This document shows positions 44,261 through 53,574 of a stretch of 64,000 bases of DNA, piece after piece. The stretch's first letter is position 1. Each line of letters begins with the position of its first letter. Where the stretch lies: positions 434,001 through 498,000 of the forward strand of contig CAVZPR010000001.1 in NCBI GenBank assembly GCA_963777285.1, given 5' to 3'. The stretch comes from JAFARE01 sp963777285 (GTDB lineage: Bacteria; Chloroflexota; Dormibacteria; Aeolococcales; Aeolococcaceae). The translations under genes and the position numbers were made by a program. The notes beneath the pieces are model-generated. The model saw nothing but the letters and a program-made list of their open reading frames with translations, made no database searches and was not told the origin of the DNA.

Positions 44261-45727
44261 ATGCAGGACGCGCCGCCATACCCGCAGGCACTGCCTGCTG
44301 CCGATGCGCTCACCCGGCGCAAGCGCAAGCCGAGGGGCGCCGATTCCGGAACCGAGCCGGGCACGGTTGCATCCGACACTCTGATCTTCCACATCTCCGC
44401 TGCCCGGCTGCGTCTGGTGGGTGGCAGCGGCCGCGGCGTTGGGTGGAGCGGCATCGTCGACCTACCGCTGGACGGTGAACCCGATGCCGCGCGCGTTCAT
44501 GCTTCGGGCCGGCCCGCGCACGCCGGCGGTGGTGACGAAGCGGTGCGAGTGATCGGGCCGTACTGGGCGAAGAACGCGCTCCTGGTTCCTGTCGGTGGGG
44601 AACACCTTGTCGTCTTCGGCGGCGACGAGCTCCTGCCCGACCCCGACGCGAGCCTGGTAGCCGCCGCAGCGCACCTCGTCGCCGACATCCACCAGATCTC
44701 GCCGGCGAAGCTGCTCGCCAACGAGCTGGAGGTCGTGCACGCGATCCGCCATCTCATGGAGTACCGGCCGGAGCGCGTCGTCGACACCGCCAGACACATC
44801 GCAGCAAAGGCCGCCGAGCCGCTGTCATGCGAGGTCGGCGCGGTGCTCGTGCAACATGAGGGGCAGCTCGTCGCCGAGGTCGTCACCCGCGACTGGCCTG
44901 CGCAACTCGATCCTGAGGGCATCCGCAAGACGCTCTTGGAGCTCTTCCAGAGAACGGAGCACGGCACAGCGCTGCTGGAGCTGGAACTCGAGGCCAGGGC
45001 CGGAGACGCGCTGGGACGCGAGCAGGGCCTCGTGGCCCGCTTCGCACTTCCGATCGGACGGCCCGAGCCGTTCGGCGTCCTCGTCGTCGCACACGCAGCG
45101 ACGCAGGCGCGCGGATTCACAAATCTCTGCCAGCGGATAGGCCACTCGCTTGCCGACGTCGCGGAGTCGCTGCTCGCGCAGGCGATCTCGCGGGAGGCAC
45201 TCGCCCAAGAGCGTGACCGCTTCGCCCGCGAGGCGCGCATCGACCCGCTGACGGGGCTCGAGAACCGTGCCGCCTGGGAGACGCACCTCGCCGAAGAGGA
45301 AGTGCGTCGCGGCCGTTACGGCCGTCCTGTCACGATTGTGAGCGCCGACCTGGACAACTTGAAAGCGGTCAACGACAGCGAGGGACACGACGCCGGTGAC
45401 CGTTTGATCCGCACTGCTGCAGACTTCCTCAGGTGCCACGCTCGAGGCGCAGATCACGTCGCCAGGGTGGGGGGCGACGAGTTCTTGATACTCATGCCCG
45501 AAACAGATGGAGCAGGCGCCAAGCGCTATGTCGCGCGCATGCGTGCGGCCCTCCGGCAGCTGCGTGCGACCGACAACCAGTGCCTGGCGTTGTCTCTTGG
45601 GGTGGCGACGGCTGATGCTGACGAGACGCTGGCCGCCACAGCCGCGCGGGCCGACGCCGCGATGTACGCGGCCAAGAAGCGCCGCAGCCGCAGTGCCCCT
45701 CGCTCCGCCGCAGACGCAAAGACCTGA
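44261..45727 (+). CDS. GAF-GGDEF protein, putative diguanylate cyclase
   Basis: About 488 residues. The N-terminal 100 are poorly conserved; residues about 140-330 form a GAF-like sensor (ERVVDTARHIAAKAAEPLSC, GVLVVAHAATQARGF); a helical linker ISREALAQERDRFAREA leads into a GGDEF domain with DPLTGLENRAAW, SADLDNLKAVND and an intact GGDEF in RVGGDEFLILMPE. It should make cyclic di-GMP in the cytosol. No RxxD inhibitory site is visible ahead of GGDEF. GTG 44246 or 44252 are alternative starts. Confidence 0.9.
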   Translation: MQDAPPYPQALPAADALTRRKRKPRGADSGTEPGTVASDTLIFHISAARLRLVGGSGRGVGWSGIVDLPLDGEPDAARVHASGRPAHAGGGDEAVRVIGPYWAKNALLVPVGGEHLVVFGGDELLPDPDASLVAAAAHLVADIHQISPAKLLANELEVVHAIRHLMEYRPERVVDTARHIAAKAAEPLSCEVGAVLVQHEGQLVAEVVTRDWPAQLDPEGIRKTLLELFQRTEHGTALLELELEARAGDALGREQGLVARFALPIGRPEPFGVLVVAHAATQARGFTNLCQRIGHSLADVAESLLAQAISREALAQERDRFAREARIDPLTGLENRAAWETHLAEEEVRRGRYGRPVTIVSADLDNLKAVNDSEGHDAGDRLIRTAADFLRCHARGADHVARVGGDEFLILMPETDGAGAKRYVARMRAALRQLRATDNQCLALSLGVATADADETLAATAARADAAMYAAKKRRSRSAPRSAADAKT

Positions 45728-45788
45728 CCGCGTATCGAGGGCGTCCACCGCGACGCGGCGATCGGCGCCCGCCGGCAGGCGGTGAGCC

Positions 45789-45794
45789 TATGGT
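45789..45794 (+). promoter_or_regulatory. -10 box TATGGT of a predicted leaderless mRNA
   Basis: TATGGT ends 6 bases before ATG 45801. Confidence 0.55.
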
Positions 45795-45800
45795 TGGCTG

Positions 45801-46859
45801 ATGACCACGCCGGCGCCTGCGCCGAAGACCGTCGAGCAGCTTCTCCGTGAGGCCAGGGCGAGCCTGCCGTTCCGCTTGTCGCCGGCGGAAGCCGCGCAGG
45901 CACAGGCTGCTGGCGCGCTGCTCATCGACATGCGAGGCGACGATCAACGGCGGCGCGATGGGCTCATCCCAGGGGCTCTCGTCATTCCCCGAAACTCGCT
46001 GGAGTGGCGGTGCGACCCCAAGTCAGCGTGGCATGACCCGGTGATTCGCAGCCACGAGCAGCGCCTCGTCCTCGTCTGCGACGAGGGCTTCTCGTCGAGC
46101 CTCGCTGCCGCCGCGCTGCAGCAGCTCGGCATGCACCTCGCGTGCGACGTGGAAGGTGGCTTCCAGGCATGGCGTCACGCGGGCCTGCCGGTGACGCCGG
46201 CCCGAAGCGACGACGCGGACCCGAATCCCGAAGACGGTGCGACCTCGCCGGCGCTCCACTGGGATGCCGCATACCGCCGCGGCGGCGCTGAGGCCGTGAG
46301 CTGGTACCAACGGGAACCGACGATGGCCGTGGCGCTGATCGACGAGCTGGGCGTCACGCCCGACGCCGCGGTGCTTGACGTCGGTGGCGGCGCTTCCGCG
46401 CTCGCAGCAACTCTCGTCCGCCGCGGCTTCCAGGACGTCACGGTCCTTGACTTTTCGCAAGACGCCCTCGATTCCTGCCGGCGGCGGCTGGGTGCGCTGG
46501 CCGCTCAGGTGCATCTCCTCTGCGCCGACCTCCTCACGATGCAGCCCTCGCGGCGCTATCGCCTGTGGCACGACCGGGCCCTGCTCCACTTCTTCGTGGA
46601 GCCCGAGCAACGGGCTCGGTACGTACGAACCCTCGGGGCCGCGCTGGAGCGGGACGGTGTGGTGCTCCTGGGCGTGTTCGCCGAAGACGGTCCGGAGCGC
46701 TGCTCTGGACTTCCCGTCCTGCGCTATTCGGCTGGCCGCCTCTCGTCGCTCCTCGGGGAAGAATTCGAGCTGGTGGCAGAACGCCAGGAGCGCCACGTAA
46801 CCCCTGGCGGCGCCGAGCAGCCGTTCCAGTGGGCTGCGTTCAAACGCGCAGGTCAGTGA
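45801..46859 (+). CDS. Rhodanese-methyltransferase fusion protein
   Basis: A 352-residue two-domain protein. Residues 20-135 are a rhodanese domain: LLIDMRGDDQRRRDGLIPGA, the active-site loop VCDEGFSSS with its Cys (C-x2-G-x-S-S), and GGFQAWRHAGLPV. Residues 150-345 are a class I SAM-dependent methyltransferase with motif I VLDVGGGASALAATLV, an acidic strand VTVLDFSQDALD, and LWHDRALLHFF. The link of a sulfur-transfer domain to a methyltransferase suggests methylation of a thiol, sulfide or chalcogen (inference). Confidence 0.85.
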   Translation: MTTPAPAPKTVEQLLREARASLPFRLSPAEAAQAQAAGALLIDMRGDDQRRRDGLIPGALVIPRNSLEWRCDPKSAWHDPVIRSHEQRLVLVCDEGFSSSLAAAALQQLGMHLACDVEGGFQAWRHAGLPVTPARSDDADPNPEDGATSPALHWDAAYRRGGAEAVSWYQREPTMAVALIDELGVTPDAAVLDVGGGASALAATLVRRGFQDVTVLDFSQDALDSCRRRLGALAAQVHLLCADLLTMQPSRRYRLWHDRALLHFFVEPEQRARYVRTLGAALERDGVVLLGVFAEDGPERCSGLPVLRYSAGRLSSLLGEEFELVAERQERHVTPGGAEQPFQWAAFKRAGQ

Positions 46860-46913
46860 TCTTGGACCGCCCCGCTTGCTGTGCTATCGTTCTCCTTGGT
46901 TTGGGCGCCCCGT

Positions 46914-46942
46914 TTGACGCGAATGGCGGGATCAGGTAAGGT
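46914..46942 (+). promoter_or_regulatory. Promoter TTGACG-N17-TAAGGT
   Basis: -35 TTGACG (46914-46919), 17-base spacer, -10 TAAGGT (46937-46942). Start predicted near 46949, leaving a leader of about 33 bases with GGGGGAA before ATG 46982. The same pair of boxes with the same spacing recurs at 54524-54552. Confidence 0.75.
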
Positions 46943-46981
46943 CGCGGGGTCGCTGCTGGGGGAGCAACCGCGGGGGAACGG

Positions 46982-49900
46982 ATGGAAAAGGGGCAGGCCG
47001 CTGACGCGCGTACGCCGTTGGCGCATTCACGACCGACTGCAGATGGCGCAGGCGTAGGACGGTCGCACCGCCGGGGAATCGCGCTGGCGGCGTTCTCGAC
47101 GCTGGCCACGATCTTCGGCTCGTTCGTGGTTGCCGCGTCTCCGGCGCCGGCGGCGGCTGCGGCGCCGACAACTCAGGACTGGCCGACCTACCTGCACGAC
47201 GCTGAGCGCAGCGCGGCCTCCGGCGAGAGCATCCTCAACACCGGCAACGCACCCGGGCTGGCGGTCAGTTGGAAGTACCTCACCGGCAGCGCGATCCTCT
47301 CGCCGCCGGCGGTCGTCAACGGCATCGTGTACTTCGGGTCGTCGGACGGCTACGAGTACGCGGTCAACGCCAGCAACGGCGCGCTGGTTTGGAAGCAGAA
47401 CCTGGGTACGACGAACGATCCCAACTGCCCCAACCTCGGTATGCCGCTGGGGGTCACGTCCGGGGCGACGGTGCAGAACGGCGTCGTGTACGTCGGTGGC
47501 GGAGCCACCAACTGGTATGCGCTCAACGCGGCTACCGGAGCCGTCCTGTACACGGTGCCGACGGGTGACAACAGTGTGACCGGCGCGCACTACAACTGGG
47601 CAAGTCCGCTGCTGTACAACGGCTACGCCTACATCGGCATCGCCAGCAACTGCGACAACCCGTTGGTACAGGGTGAGCTGATCCAGGTGAGCTTGGGCGG
47701 AGCGGGGCTGCCGGCCGCCGGCACAATCACCAACGTCGCCAAGTTCGTCCCTGACGGCCAGGTGGGCGGCGGCGTGTGGACCTCGCCGACCGTGGATCCC
47801 GCGACCAACACCATCTTCGTCAGCACCGGCACCATCAACCTCTACACGCAACAGCTTTCGCAGGCGATCGTGTCGCTGGACGCCGGCACGCTGGCCATCA
47901 AGAGCCACTGGCAGCTGCCGTTCCAGGTCGAGACGTACAACTCCGACTGGGGTACCACGCCGACGCTGACCACGGACACCAAGGGCGATCAGCTGCTGAG
48001 CGTCGCCAACAAGAACGGCATTCTCTACACCTTCAACCGCAACAACCTCGCCGCCGGGCCGATCTGGCAGTACCAGATCGCGCGGGGCGGCGCGTGTCCA
48101 CAGTGCGGTGACGGCCCGATCTCGTCGGGTGCCTTCGTCAGCAACCTGACGATCGGCGGCTACACGGGCCCGGTGCTGTTCTACGCGAGCCCGAGCACGC
48201 TCATCAACGGCACCGGCTACAGCGGTGTCGTGCGCGCGTTCAACCCGGCCGACGGCACCGTCCTGTGGACGCACACCGACGCCGGCCCCATTCTCGGCTC
48301 GCTCGCGTACGACAACGGCCTCCTGGCGTTCGGTCAGGGCAACATCTTCGAGGTCCTCGACGCCACCACCGGCCGGAGCGTCTACGACTACTGCACGAAC
48401 AGCTACATCTTCAGCGCCGCGGCGATCGCCGACGGGGAGATCTTCGTCGGCAACAGCGACGACAACATGTACGCGTTCAACCTGCAACCGCCGGCGACGC
48501 CGCCTGCCGATCCGAACTGCCCCGCCGGGTACACGTGCCAGGACGTGGGCGGTCCCCCGGTCGCGGGGAGCGAGACCGTCAACGGCACGACAGTCACCGT
48601 GAAGGCGAGCGGTCTCGGCGAGCGGCACAAGTCGGATCAGGGACGCATCATCACCAAGCCCGTCACCGGTGACTTCCAGGTGAGCGTGACCGACACCAAC
48701 CAGACGGGAGGCGGGTACACGGGCGGCGACGCCCCGCAGCTGGGCATCATCATCCGGCAGAGCCCGCTGCCGGGCTCGCCGTACTACGCGGCTCTGCAAG
48801 ATCCGACGTATCCCAACGAGCACGAGAACGTGGCGAACCTGATCGTCTTCTATCGCCGCCAGTGGAACGCGCCCACATTCGAGCTCACCCAGGACTACCC
48901 CGCCGCGTTTCCCAGGAAGATCGTGGTGCAGAGACGTGGCGACACGTTCCAGGCGCTCACGAGCACGGACGGCACGCACTTCTGGCTGCTCTCGGGCACG
49001 CAGCAGGCGGTGGTGATGCCGACGACGGCCATGGCAGGCATGTGGATCAGCGCCGGTAACACCACCGCGACCACAACCGCCTCGTTCCAGAACCTTGCCA
49101 TCGGTGCCAACACGACCACCTACACCTGCGCGCCGCAGGCGTCGGGATGCACCGCGCACCCGTGCCCCGCGTCGTGGACCTGCGGTGACGTCGACGACGC
49201 CAACCCGGCCGGTGATCAGACGCTGGCCAACGGCACGTGGAGCATGTACGGATCGGGCACGGGCATCAGCTCGGGTGTCCCGGGGTCGCCCCTGTACGGC
49301 AACCTCGACCAGTTCCACTACGTGTACCAGTCGGTCAACAACGATCAAACGCTGACGGCCGAGTACATGGGCTGGGGTGGAACGAAGCCGGCCAACGCCC
49401 AGGCCGGCATCATGATGCGCGCCGGCCTGGCTCCGGGTGCTCCGTACTACGCATTCCTGATGTCGTCGACGGGCGGCGCCACGGTGCAGTGGCGCTCCAA
49501 CTCGAACCTCGTCGACCAGGGAGCAGATGTGAAGCTGCCGGCTCTTGCGGCACCCGTCTACCTGCGCATCATCCGGTACACCGACACGAGATTCAATCCG
49601 CCGGTGGTGGACTACAGCGCAGCGACCTCGACCGACGGCACGAACTGGACCACTGTGCAGGGTTCGACCGCGGTCATCGACATGGGCGGCGGTGCCGCGG
49701 GCCCGACACTCATGGGGCTCGTCGGTGACGCCATCGCGATCCGCACCACGATTCAGTCCACCTGGTCCAACCTGGCGATCGCGCCGACGACCGCGGCACC
49801 GCCCGGGGTCTGCCCCAGCGGCTTCACCTGCGAGGACGTCGGCGCTGCGCACGTTGCCGGCAACCAGACATTCGTCAACCAGACATTCACCATGCAGGCG

Positions 49901-52198
49901 TCGGGTGACATGTGGGACGTCTACGACCAGTTCCGCTACATCTGGCAACCACTTTCTGGCGACGGCACGGTCAGCGCTCGTGTCGTGTCGATGACGGGTG
50001 GCGATGACTGGCAGAAGGCGGGTGTCATGCTCCGCGCTGGAGCCACGGATCCGCAGGCGCCGTACTACGGGGTGTTCCTCACACCGGGGCACGGCGTCGC
50101 CGTGCAGTGGCGATCAACCGAGGGCGCGAGCACGAACCAGCTGACATACGGCACTGCCAACAGCGAACAGGCGCCGCTGTACTTGATGGCGGCGCGGTAC
50201 ACGGACACGGCGCACGCCGGGACCGTCTATTACACCGCCTACGTCTCGAGCGACGATCACACGTGGACCCAGATTCCGTACTCGACGATCGCGCTGATGC
50301 TGCCGCCGGACGGCAGCGGCAACCTCGCAGCCGGAATGGTGGACGACGGTCACGTCGCGGGCACGCTGGCGACCGCAACACTCGACAACTACAGCCTCCT
50401 CGGGTCGGCGCCGGCGCCGGCGGGGATCTGCCCCGCGCAGTGGAACTGCGACGACATCGGTGGCCCACTGCCCGTCGGCTCGCAGACCCTCACCAACGGC
50501 ACGTGGAGCATCACGGCGGGAGGAGGCGACTACTGGGGCACATCAAACTCGTTCCACTTCATCTACCAGCCGCTTCCCGCCGATGGAACGGTCACCGCGC
50601 ACGTCGTGGCCCAGGCCGGCGGCCTGGAGTGGGCCAAGGGCGGCGTCATGCTGCGGCCGGCCTCGACTGAGCCCGATCCCAGCGCGCCCTACTACGGCAT
50701 CTTCGCCACGCCCAGTCACGGCGTGGTGGTGCAGTGGCGGCCCAGCGAAGGCGCATCGACGAGTCAGCTTCAGCTGCCCGCGATGTCGATGCCGGTCTAC
50801 CTCATGGTGGATCGCTGGACCGACAGCGGCGCGAACCCGCCGGTGACCTACTACCAGGCACTCACGTCGCCGGACGGCAACACCTGGACGGCCGTCCCCG
50901 GCTCCACGATGCAGCTGGCGGCGCTCGGCGGCGCGCTCGATGCGGGTGTGTCGAGCGATTCCTGGAACCAGGGCAACGCAGCCACCTGGACGATGGACAC
51001 CGTCGCGGTGGCCAGCACGGAGCTGCAGCCTCAGGGCGTCTGTGCGCGTCCTGTGGAGTGCGAGGACATCGGTGGCGCCACGCCGCCGGGGACCCAGACA
51101 CTGTCGGGCGGGACGTGGACGCTGCAAGCGGGAGGCGGTGACATCTGGGGCACCGCGGACCAGTTCCACCTCGTGGGCCAGCCGCTGACGGCGGACGGAA
51201 CGGTGAGCGCCGACGTGGTTTCCCAGAGCGCCACCAATGCATGGGCCAAGGCCGGTGTGATGCTGCGCGCCGCCGCCGGTGATCCCGATGCGGGAGCTCC
51301 GTACTACGCCATCCTCATGACACCTGGACACGGAACGGTGGTGCAATGGCGCCCGGCCGAGGGCGCCGGCACGAGCTCGCTCGCTGTTCCCGGCAGCAAT
51401 CCATACCTCGAGGTGGTGCGCTGGACCGACACGAGCGGAACCTCTCCAGTGACGTACTTCACGGCGTACACCTCGCCGGACGGCACCACGTGGACCGCGG
51501 CACCGGGATCCACCATGGCGCTGTCCATCACCGGCGGCTTGATCGCCGGTCTTGCGGCAACCTCGCACGATACGACCCAGCTCGGCACCGACACATTCAA
51601 CGCGCTGTCAGTGACCGCAACCGAGGTGCAGCCTGCGGGAATCTGCCTCGCATCCTGGACGTGCGCCGACATCGGCAACGTGACGCCGGCCGGATCGCAG
51701 AACCCGAGCAATGGAAGCTGGACGGTCAACGCCGGGGGCGGTGACATCTTTGGGACCGCAGACTCGTTCCGCTACATCTGGCAGGCGCTGCCGGGCGATG
51801 GCACGTCAAGCCTGCGTGATGTGTCGCTGGCGAACACCAATCCATGGACCAAGGCAGGAGTCATGGACCGGGCGAGCAGCGACGCCGGCGCCGCGTACTA
51901 CGGGATCTTCATGACGCCGGGCCACGGCATCGTGGTCCAGTACAGGACCGCGCAGGGTGGGGCGACCACGCAGGTCGCGGCCGGCGCCGGCGCCGCACCT
52001 GTCTACCTGAGCGTGACGCGCAGTGGCACCACGTTCAGCGCCGCGACATCCACGAACGGCACGACGTGGACGACCGTTCCGGGTTCGACGGTGACCATCG
52101 CAGCGCTCGGTGGCAGCCTGCTGTCGGGCATGGCCGCGACGTCGCACGATGTCACGCAGCTGACCACCGCGGTCTTCAACTCGCTCTCCATCCCGTAA
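46982..52198 (+). CDS. Giant secreted protein: PQQ-type propeller plus six lectin-like repeats
   Basis: 1738 residues. A long basic N-terminus is followed by a signal helix (IALAAFSTLATIFGSFVVAA). Residues about 65-510 form a PQQ/BamB-like propeller with repeats such as VYFGSSDGYEYAVNASNGAL and GVVRAFNPADGTVLW. From residue 513 six repeats of about 185-215 residues follow, starting near 513, 728, 944, 1150, 1354 and 1555, each opening CxxxxxCxDvG and holding WxKAGVMLR, YYGIF-TPGHG, VQWR and DGTxWT. The repeats look like the concanavalin-A/DUF1349-type fold, usually sugar-binding. No cell-wall anchor is seen at the C-terminus. Confidence 0.9.
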   Translation: MEKGQAADARTPLAHSRPTADGAGVGRSHRRGIALAAFSTLATIFGSFVVAASPAPAAAAAPTTQDWPTYLHDAERSAASGESILNTGNAPGLAVSWKYLTGSAILSPPAVVNGIVYFGSSDGYEYAVNASNGALVWKQNLGTTNDPNCPNLGMPLGVTSGATVQNGVVYVGGGATNWYALNAATGAVLYTVPTGDNSVTGAHYNWASPLLYNGYAYIGIASNCDNPLVQGELIQVSLGGAGLPAAGTITNVAKFVPDGQVGGGVWTSPTVDPATNTIFVSTGTINLYTQQLSQAIVSLDAGTLAIKSHWQLPFQVETYNSDWGTTPTLTTDTKGDQLLSVANKNGILYTFNRNNLAAGPIWQYQIARGGACPQCGDGPISSGAFVSNLTIGGYTGPVLFYASPSTLINGTGYSGVVRAFNPADGTVLWTHTDAGPILGSLAYDNGLLAFGQGNIFEVLDATTGRSVYDYCTNSYIFSAAAIADGEIFVGNSDDNMYAFNLQPPATPPADPNCPAGYTCQDVGGPPVAGSETVNGTTVTVKASGLGERHKSDQGRIITKPVTGDFQVSVTDTNQTGGGYTGGDAPQLGIIIRQSPLPGSPYYAALQDPTYPNEHENVANLIVFYRRQWNAPTFELTQDYPAAFPRKIVVQRRGDTFQALTSTDGTHFWLLSGTQQAVVMPTTAMAGMWISAGNTTATTTASFQNLAIGANTTTYTCAPQASGCTAHPCPASWTCGDVDDANPAGDQTLANGTWSMYGSGTGISSGVPGSPLYGNLDQFHYVYQSVNNDQTLTAEYMGWGGTKPANAQAGIMMRAGLAPGAPYYAFLMSSTGGATVQWRSNSNLVDQGADVKLPALAAPVYLRIIRYTDTRFNPPVVDYSAATSTDGTNWTTVQGSTAVIDMGGGAAGPTLMGLVGDAIAIRTTIQSTWSNLAIAPTTAAPPGVCPSGFTCEDVGAAHVAGNQTFVNQTFTMQASGDMWDVYDQFRYIWQPLSGDGTVSARVVSMTGGDDWQKAGVMLRAGATDPQAPYYGVFLTPGHGVAVQWRSTEGASTNQLTYGTANSEQAPLYLMAARYTDTAHAGTVYYTAYVSSDDHTWTQIPYSTIALMLPPDGSGNLAAGMVDDGHVAGTLATATLDNYSLLGSAPAPAGICPAQWNCDDIGGPLPVGSQTLTNGTWSITAGGGDYWGTSNSFHFIYQPLPADGTVTAHVVAQAGGLEWAKGGVMLRPASTEPDPSAPYYGIFATPSHGVVVQWRPSEGASTSQLQLPAMSMPVYLMVDRWTDSGANPPVTYYQALTSPDGNTWTAVPGSTMQLAALGGALDAGVSSDSWNQGNAATWTMDTVAVASTELQPQGVCARPVECEDIGGATPPGTQTLSGGTWTLQAGGGDIWGTADQFHLVGQPLTADGTVSADVVSQSATNAWAKAGVMLRAAAGDPDAGAPYYAILMTPGHGTVVQWRPAEGAGTSSLAVPGSNPYLEVVRWTDTSGTSPVTYFTAYTSPDGTTWTAAPGSTMALSITGGLIAGLAATSHDTTQLGTDTFNALSVTATEVQPAGICLASWTCADIGNVTPAGSQNPSNGSWTVNAGGGDIFGTADSFRYIWQALPGDGTSSLRDVSLANTNPWTKAGVMDRASSDAGAAYYGIFMTPGHGIVVQYRTAQGGATTQVAAGAGAAPVYLSVTRSGTTFSAATSTNGTTWTTVPGSTVTIAALGGSLLSGMAATSHDVTQLTTAVFNSLSIP

Positions 52199-52211
52199 CC
52201 AAGCTCCGCAC

Positions 52212-52252
52212 GTCGCGGCTCGATCGCTAGTGGAGCGCGATCGAGCCGCGAC
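52212..52252. terminator. Bidirectional terminator-like inverted repeat
   Basis: A perfect 15-base inverted repeat, GTCGCGGCTCGATCG (52212-52226) and its complement (52238-52252), with an 11-base loop. It lies between the convergent giant gene and folE; the folE stop codon is in the loop. There is no T-run, so termination could be factor-dependent. Confidence 0.6.
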
Positions 52253-52838
52253 CGATCAGGCTGAGGAACTCCGTGCGGCACTTCTCGTCGCTGCGGTAGA
52301 CACCGGTGAGCGCGGACGTCACCGCGGCGCTGCTCTGCTTCTGCACGCCGCGCATCATCATGCAGAGGTGCACCGCCTCGATGACCACAGCGACGCCGTG
52401 AGGCTGCAGGGCCTCGTGCAGCGCGTCGGCGATCTGCATGGTGAGGCGCTCCTGCACCTGCAGTCGCCGGGCGAAGACGTCGACGACGCGCGGGATCTTG
52501 CTCAGGCCCAGGATGCGGCCACAGGGGAGATACGCGACGTGCACCTTGCCGTAGAAGGGCAGCAGGTGGTGCTCGCAGAGGCTGTACACCTCGACGTCCT
52601 TGACCACGACCATCTCCTCGTAAGGCTCCGAAAAGACTGCGCCGTTGATCACCTCTGAGACAGAGCTGCCGTAGCCGTTCAGCAGGAAGCGCATGCTCTC
52701 CGCGACGCGCTGCGGCGTGCGGCGAAGACCCTCGCGCGAGGGGTCCTCACCCAGGTCCACCAGCATCGCACGCACCAGTGCAGCGATGTCGCCGGCGGTG
52801 GGGTCGCCGGGTGCGCGGAGAGGAGTTGCTTCAGCCAT
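52227..52838 (-). CDS. folE: GTP cyclohydrolase I
   Basis: First step of tetrahydrofolate synthesis, GTP to dihydroneopterin triphosphate. The 203 residues have GEDPSREGLRRTPQRVAE, YSLCEHHLLPFYGKVHV (zinc Cys and catalytic His), LGLSKIPRVVDVFARRLQVQ, and VHLCMMMRGVQK with the second zinc Cys. ATG 52838 is preceded by TAGTGT 7 bases upstream on its strand, suggesting a leaderless mRNA. No other folate gene is near. Confidence 0.96.
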   Translation of the reverse strand: MAEATPLRAPGDPTAGDIAALVRAMLVDLGEDPSREGLRRTPQRVAESMRFLLNGYGSSVSEVINGAVFSEPYEEMVVVKDVEVYSLCEHHLLPFYGKVHVAYLPCGRILGLSKIPRVVDVFARRLQVQERLTMQIADALHEALQPHGVAVVIEAVHLCMMMRGVQKQSSAAVTSALTGVYRSDEKCRTEFLSLIGRGSIALH

Positions 52839-52845
52839 TGCCAAA

Positions 52846-52851
52846 ACACTA
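52846..52851 (-). promoter_or_regulatory. -10 box TAGTGT of folE
   Basis: Read on the minus strand, TAGTGT ends 7 bases before the folE ATG. Confidence 0.45.
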
Positions 52852-52879
52852 TCCCACCCGCGCCTGGTGCGCGCCGGCC

Positions 52880-53557
52880 TCACTCGTTGCTGAAGATCGG
52901 GATGTTGATGCCGCTGAGCGGGGCGGCCTCGGATGTGATCAGGAACGCGATGATCGCGGCCATGTCCTGCGCCGTCATGCCGGGCCGCAGATGGGGCGCG
53001 GCGACTTGCAACATCTCGGTGTCAACCGCTCCCGGGCTCACGCACACGCAGCGGATGCCGTGCGGCTTTCCCTCCAGCGCCACCGCCTCGGTCAGGGCGA
53101 TGACGCCGGCCTTGGCCACGTTGTACGCGGCCAGCCCGGGGAACTTCTCCACGCTGGGCACGCCCGATAGCGATGCGACGTTGACGATGACGCCGCCATC
53201 ATGTCGCATTCGCTTGAATGCTGCGAGGCAGCCGAAGAGGACGCCGTCGAGGTCGACGCGCATGGTGCTTCGCCAGCGATCCGGTGTCAGCTCCGCGAAC
53301 TCCATGCGCTCCAGGAGCGCGGCGTTGTTGACCCACACGCGCAGGCGCCCGCGCGACGCGGCGATGCTCGCCGCGCGCTCGACGTCTGCGGGGTCTCCGA
53401 CGTCTCCCGGGCAGGGGACCACCGCCGCGGATTCGCGCGCCAGCGAAGCGAGGTCGTCTTCGGTGCGCGCCACGGCCACGACGGCGTAGCCGTCTGCGGC
53501 GAGCCGAAGCGCGGTGGCCCGTCCGATACCCCGGCCGCCGCCGGTCACGACGGCCAC
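52880..53557 (-). CDS. Short-chain dehydrogenase/reductase
   Basis: A classical SDR of 225 residues. VVTGGGRGIGRATALRLA is the NAD(P) glycine motif, NNAALLERMEFAE the structural NNAG region, VASLSG holds the catalytic Ser, and YNVAKAG the catalytic Tyr and Lys. GTG 53557 puts the start just before the first strand; CTG 53578, which overlaps the upstream stop, is an alternative. Substrate unknown. It follows the zinc-ribbon gene on the same strand. Confidence 0.88.
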   Translation of the reverse strand: MAVVTGGGRGIGRATALRLAADGYAVVAVARTEDDLASLARESAAVVPCPGDVGDPADVERAASIAASRGRLRVWVNNAALLERMEFAELTPDRWRSTMRVDLDGVLFGCLAAFKRMRHDGGVIVNVASLSGVPSVEKFPGLAAYNVAKAGVIALTEAVALEGKPHGIRCVCVSPGAVDTEMLQVAAPHLRPGMTAQDMAAIIAFLITSEAAPLSGINIPIFSNE

Positions 53558-53574
53558 GGACGGATCGGGAACGG

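Noticed and set aside
47027..50092. A 1021-codon minus-strand frame opposite the giant secreted protein
   Set aside because: No motif, Arg/Val/Asp-biased antisense composition, and the plus frame has signal peptide, propeller and repeats.
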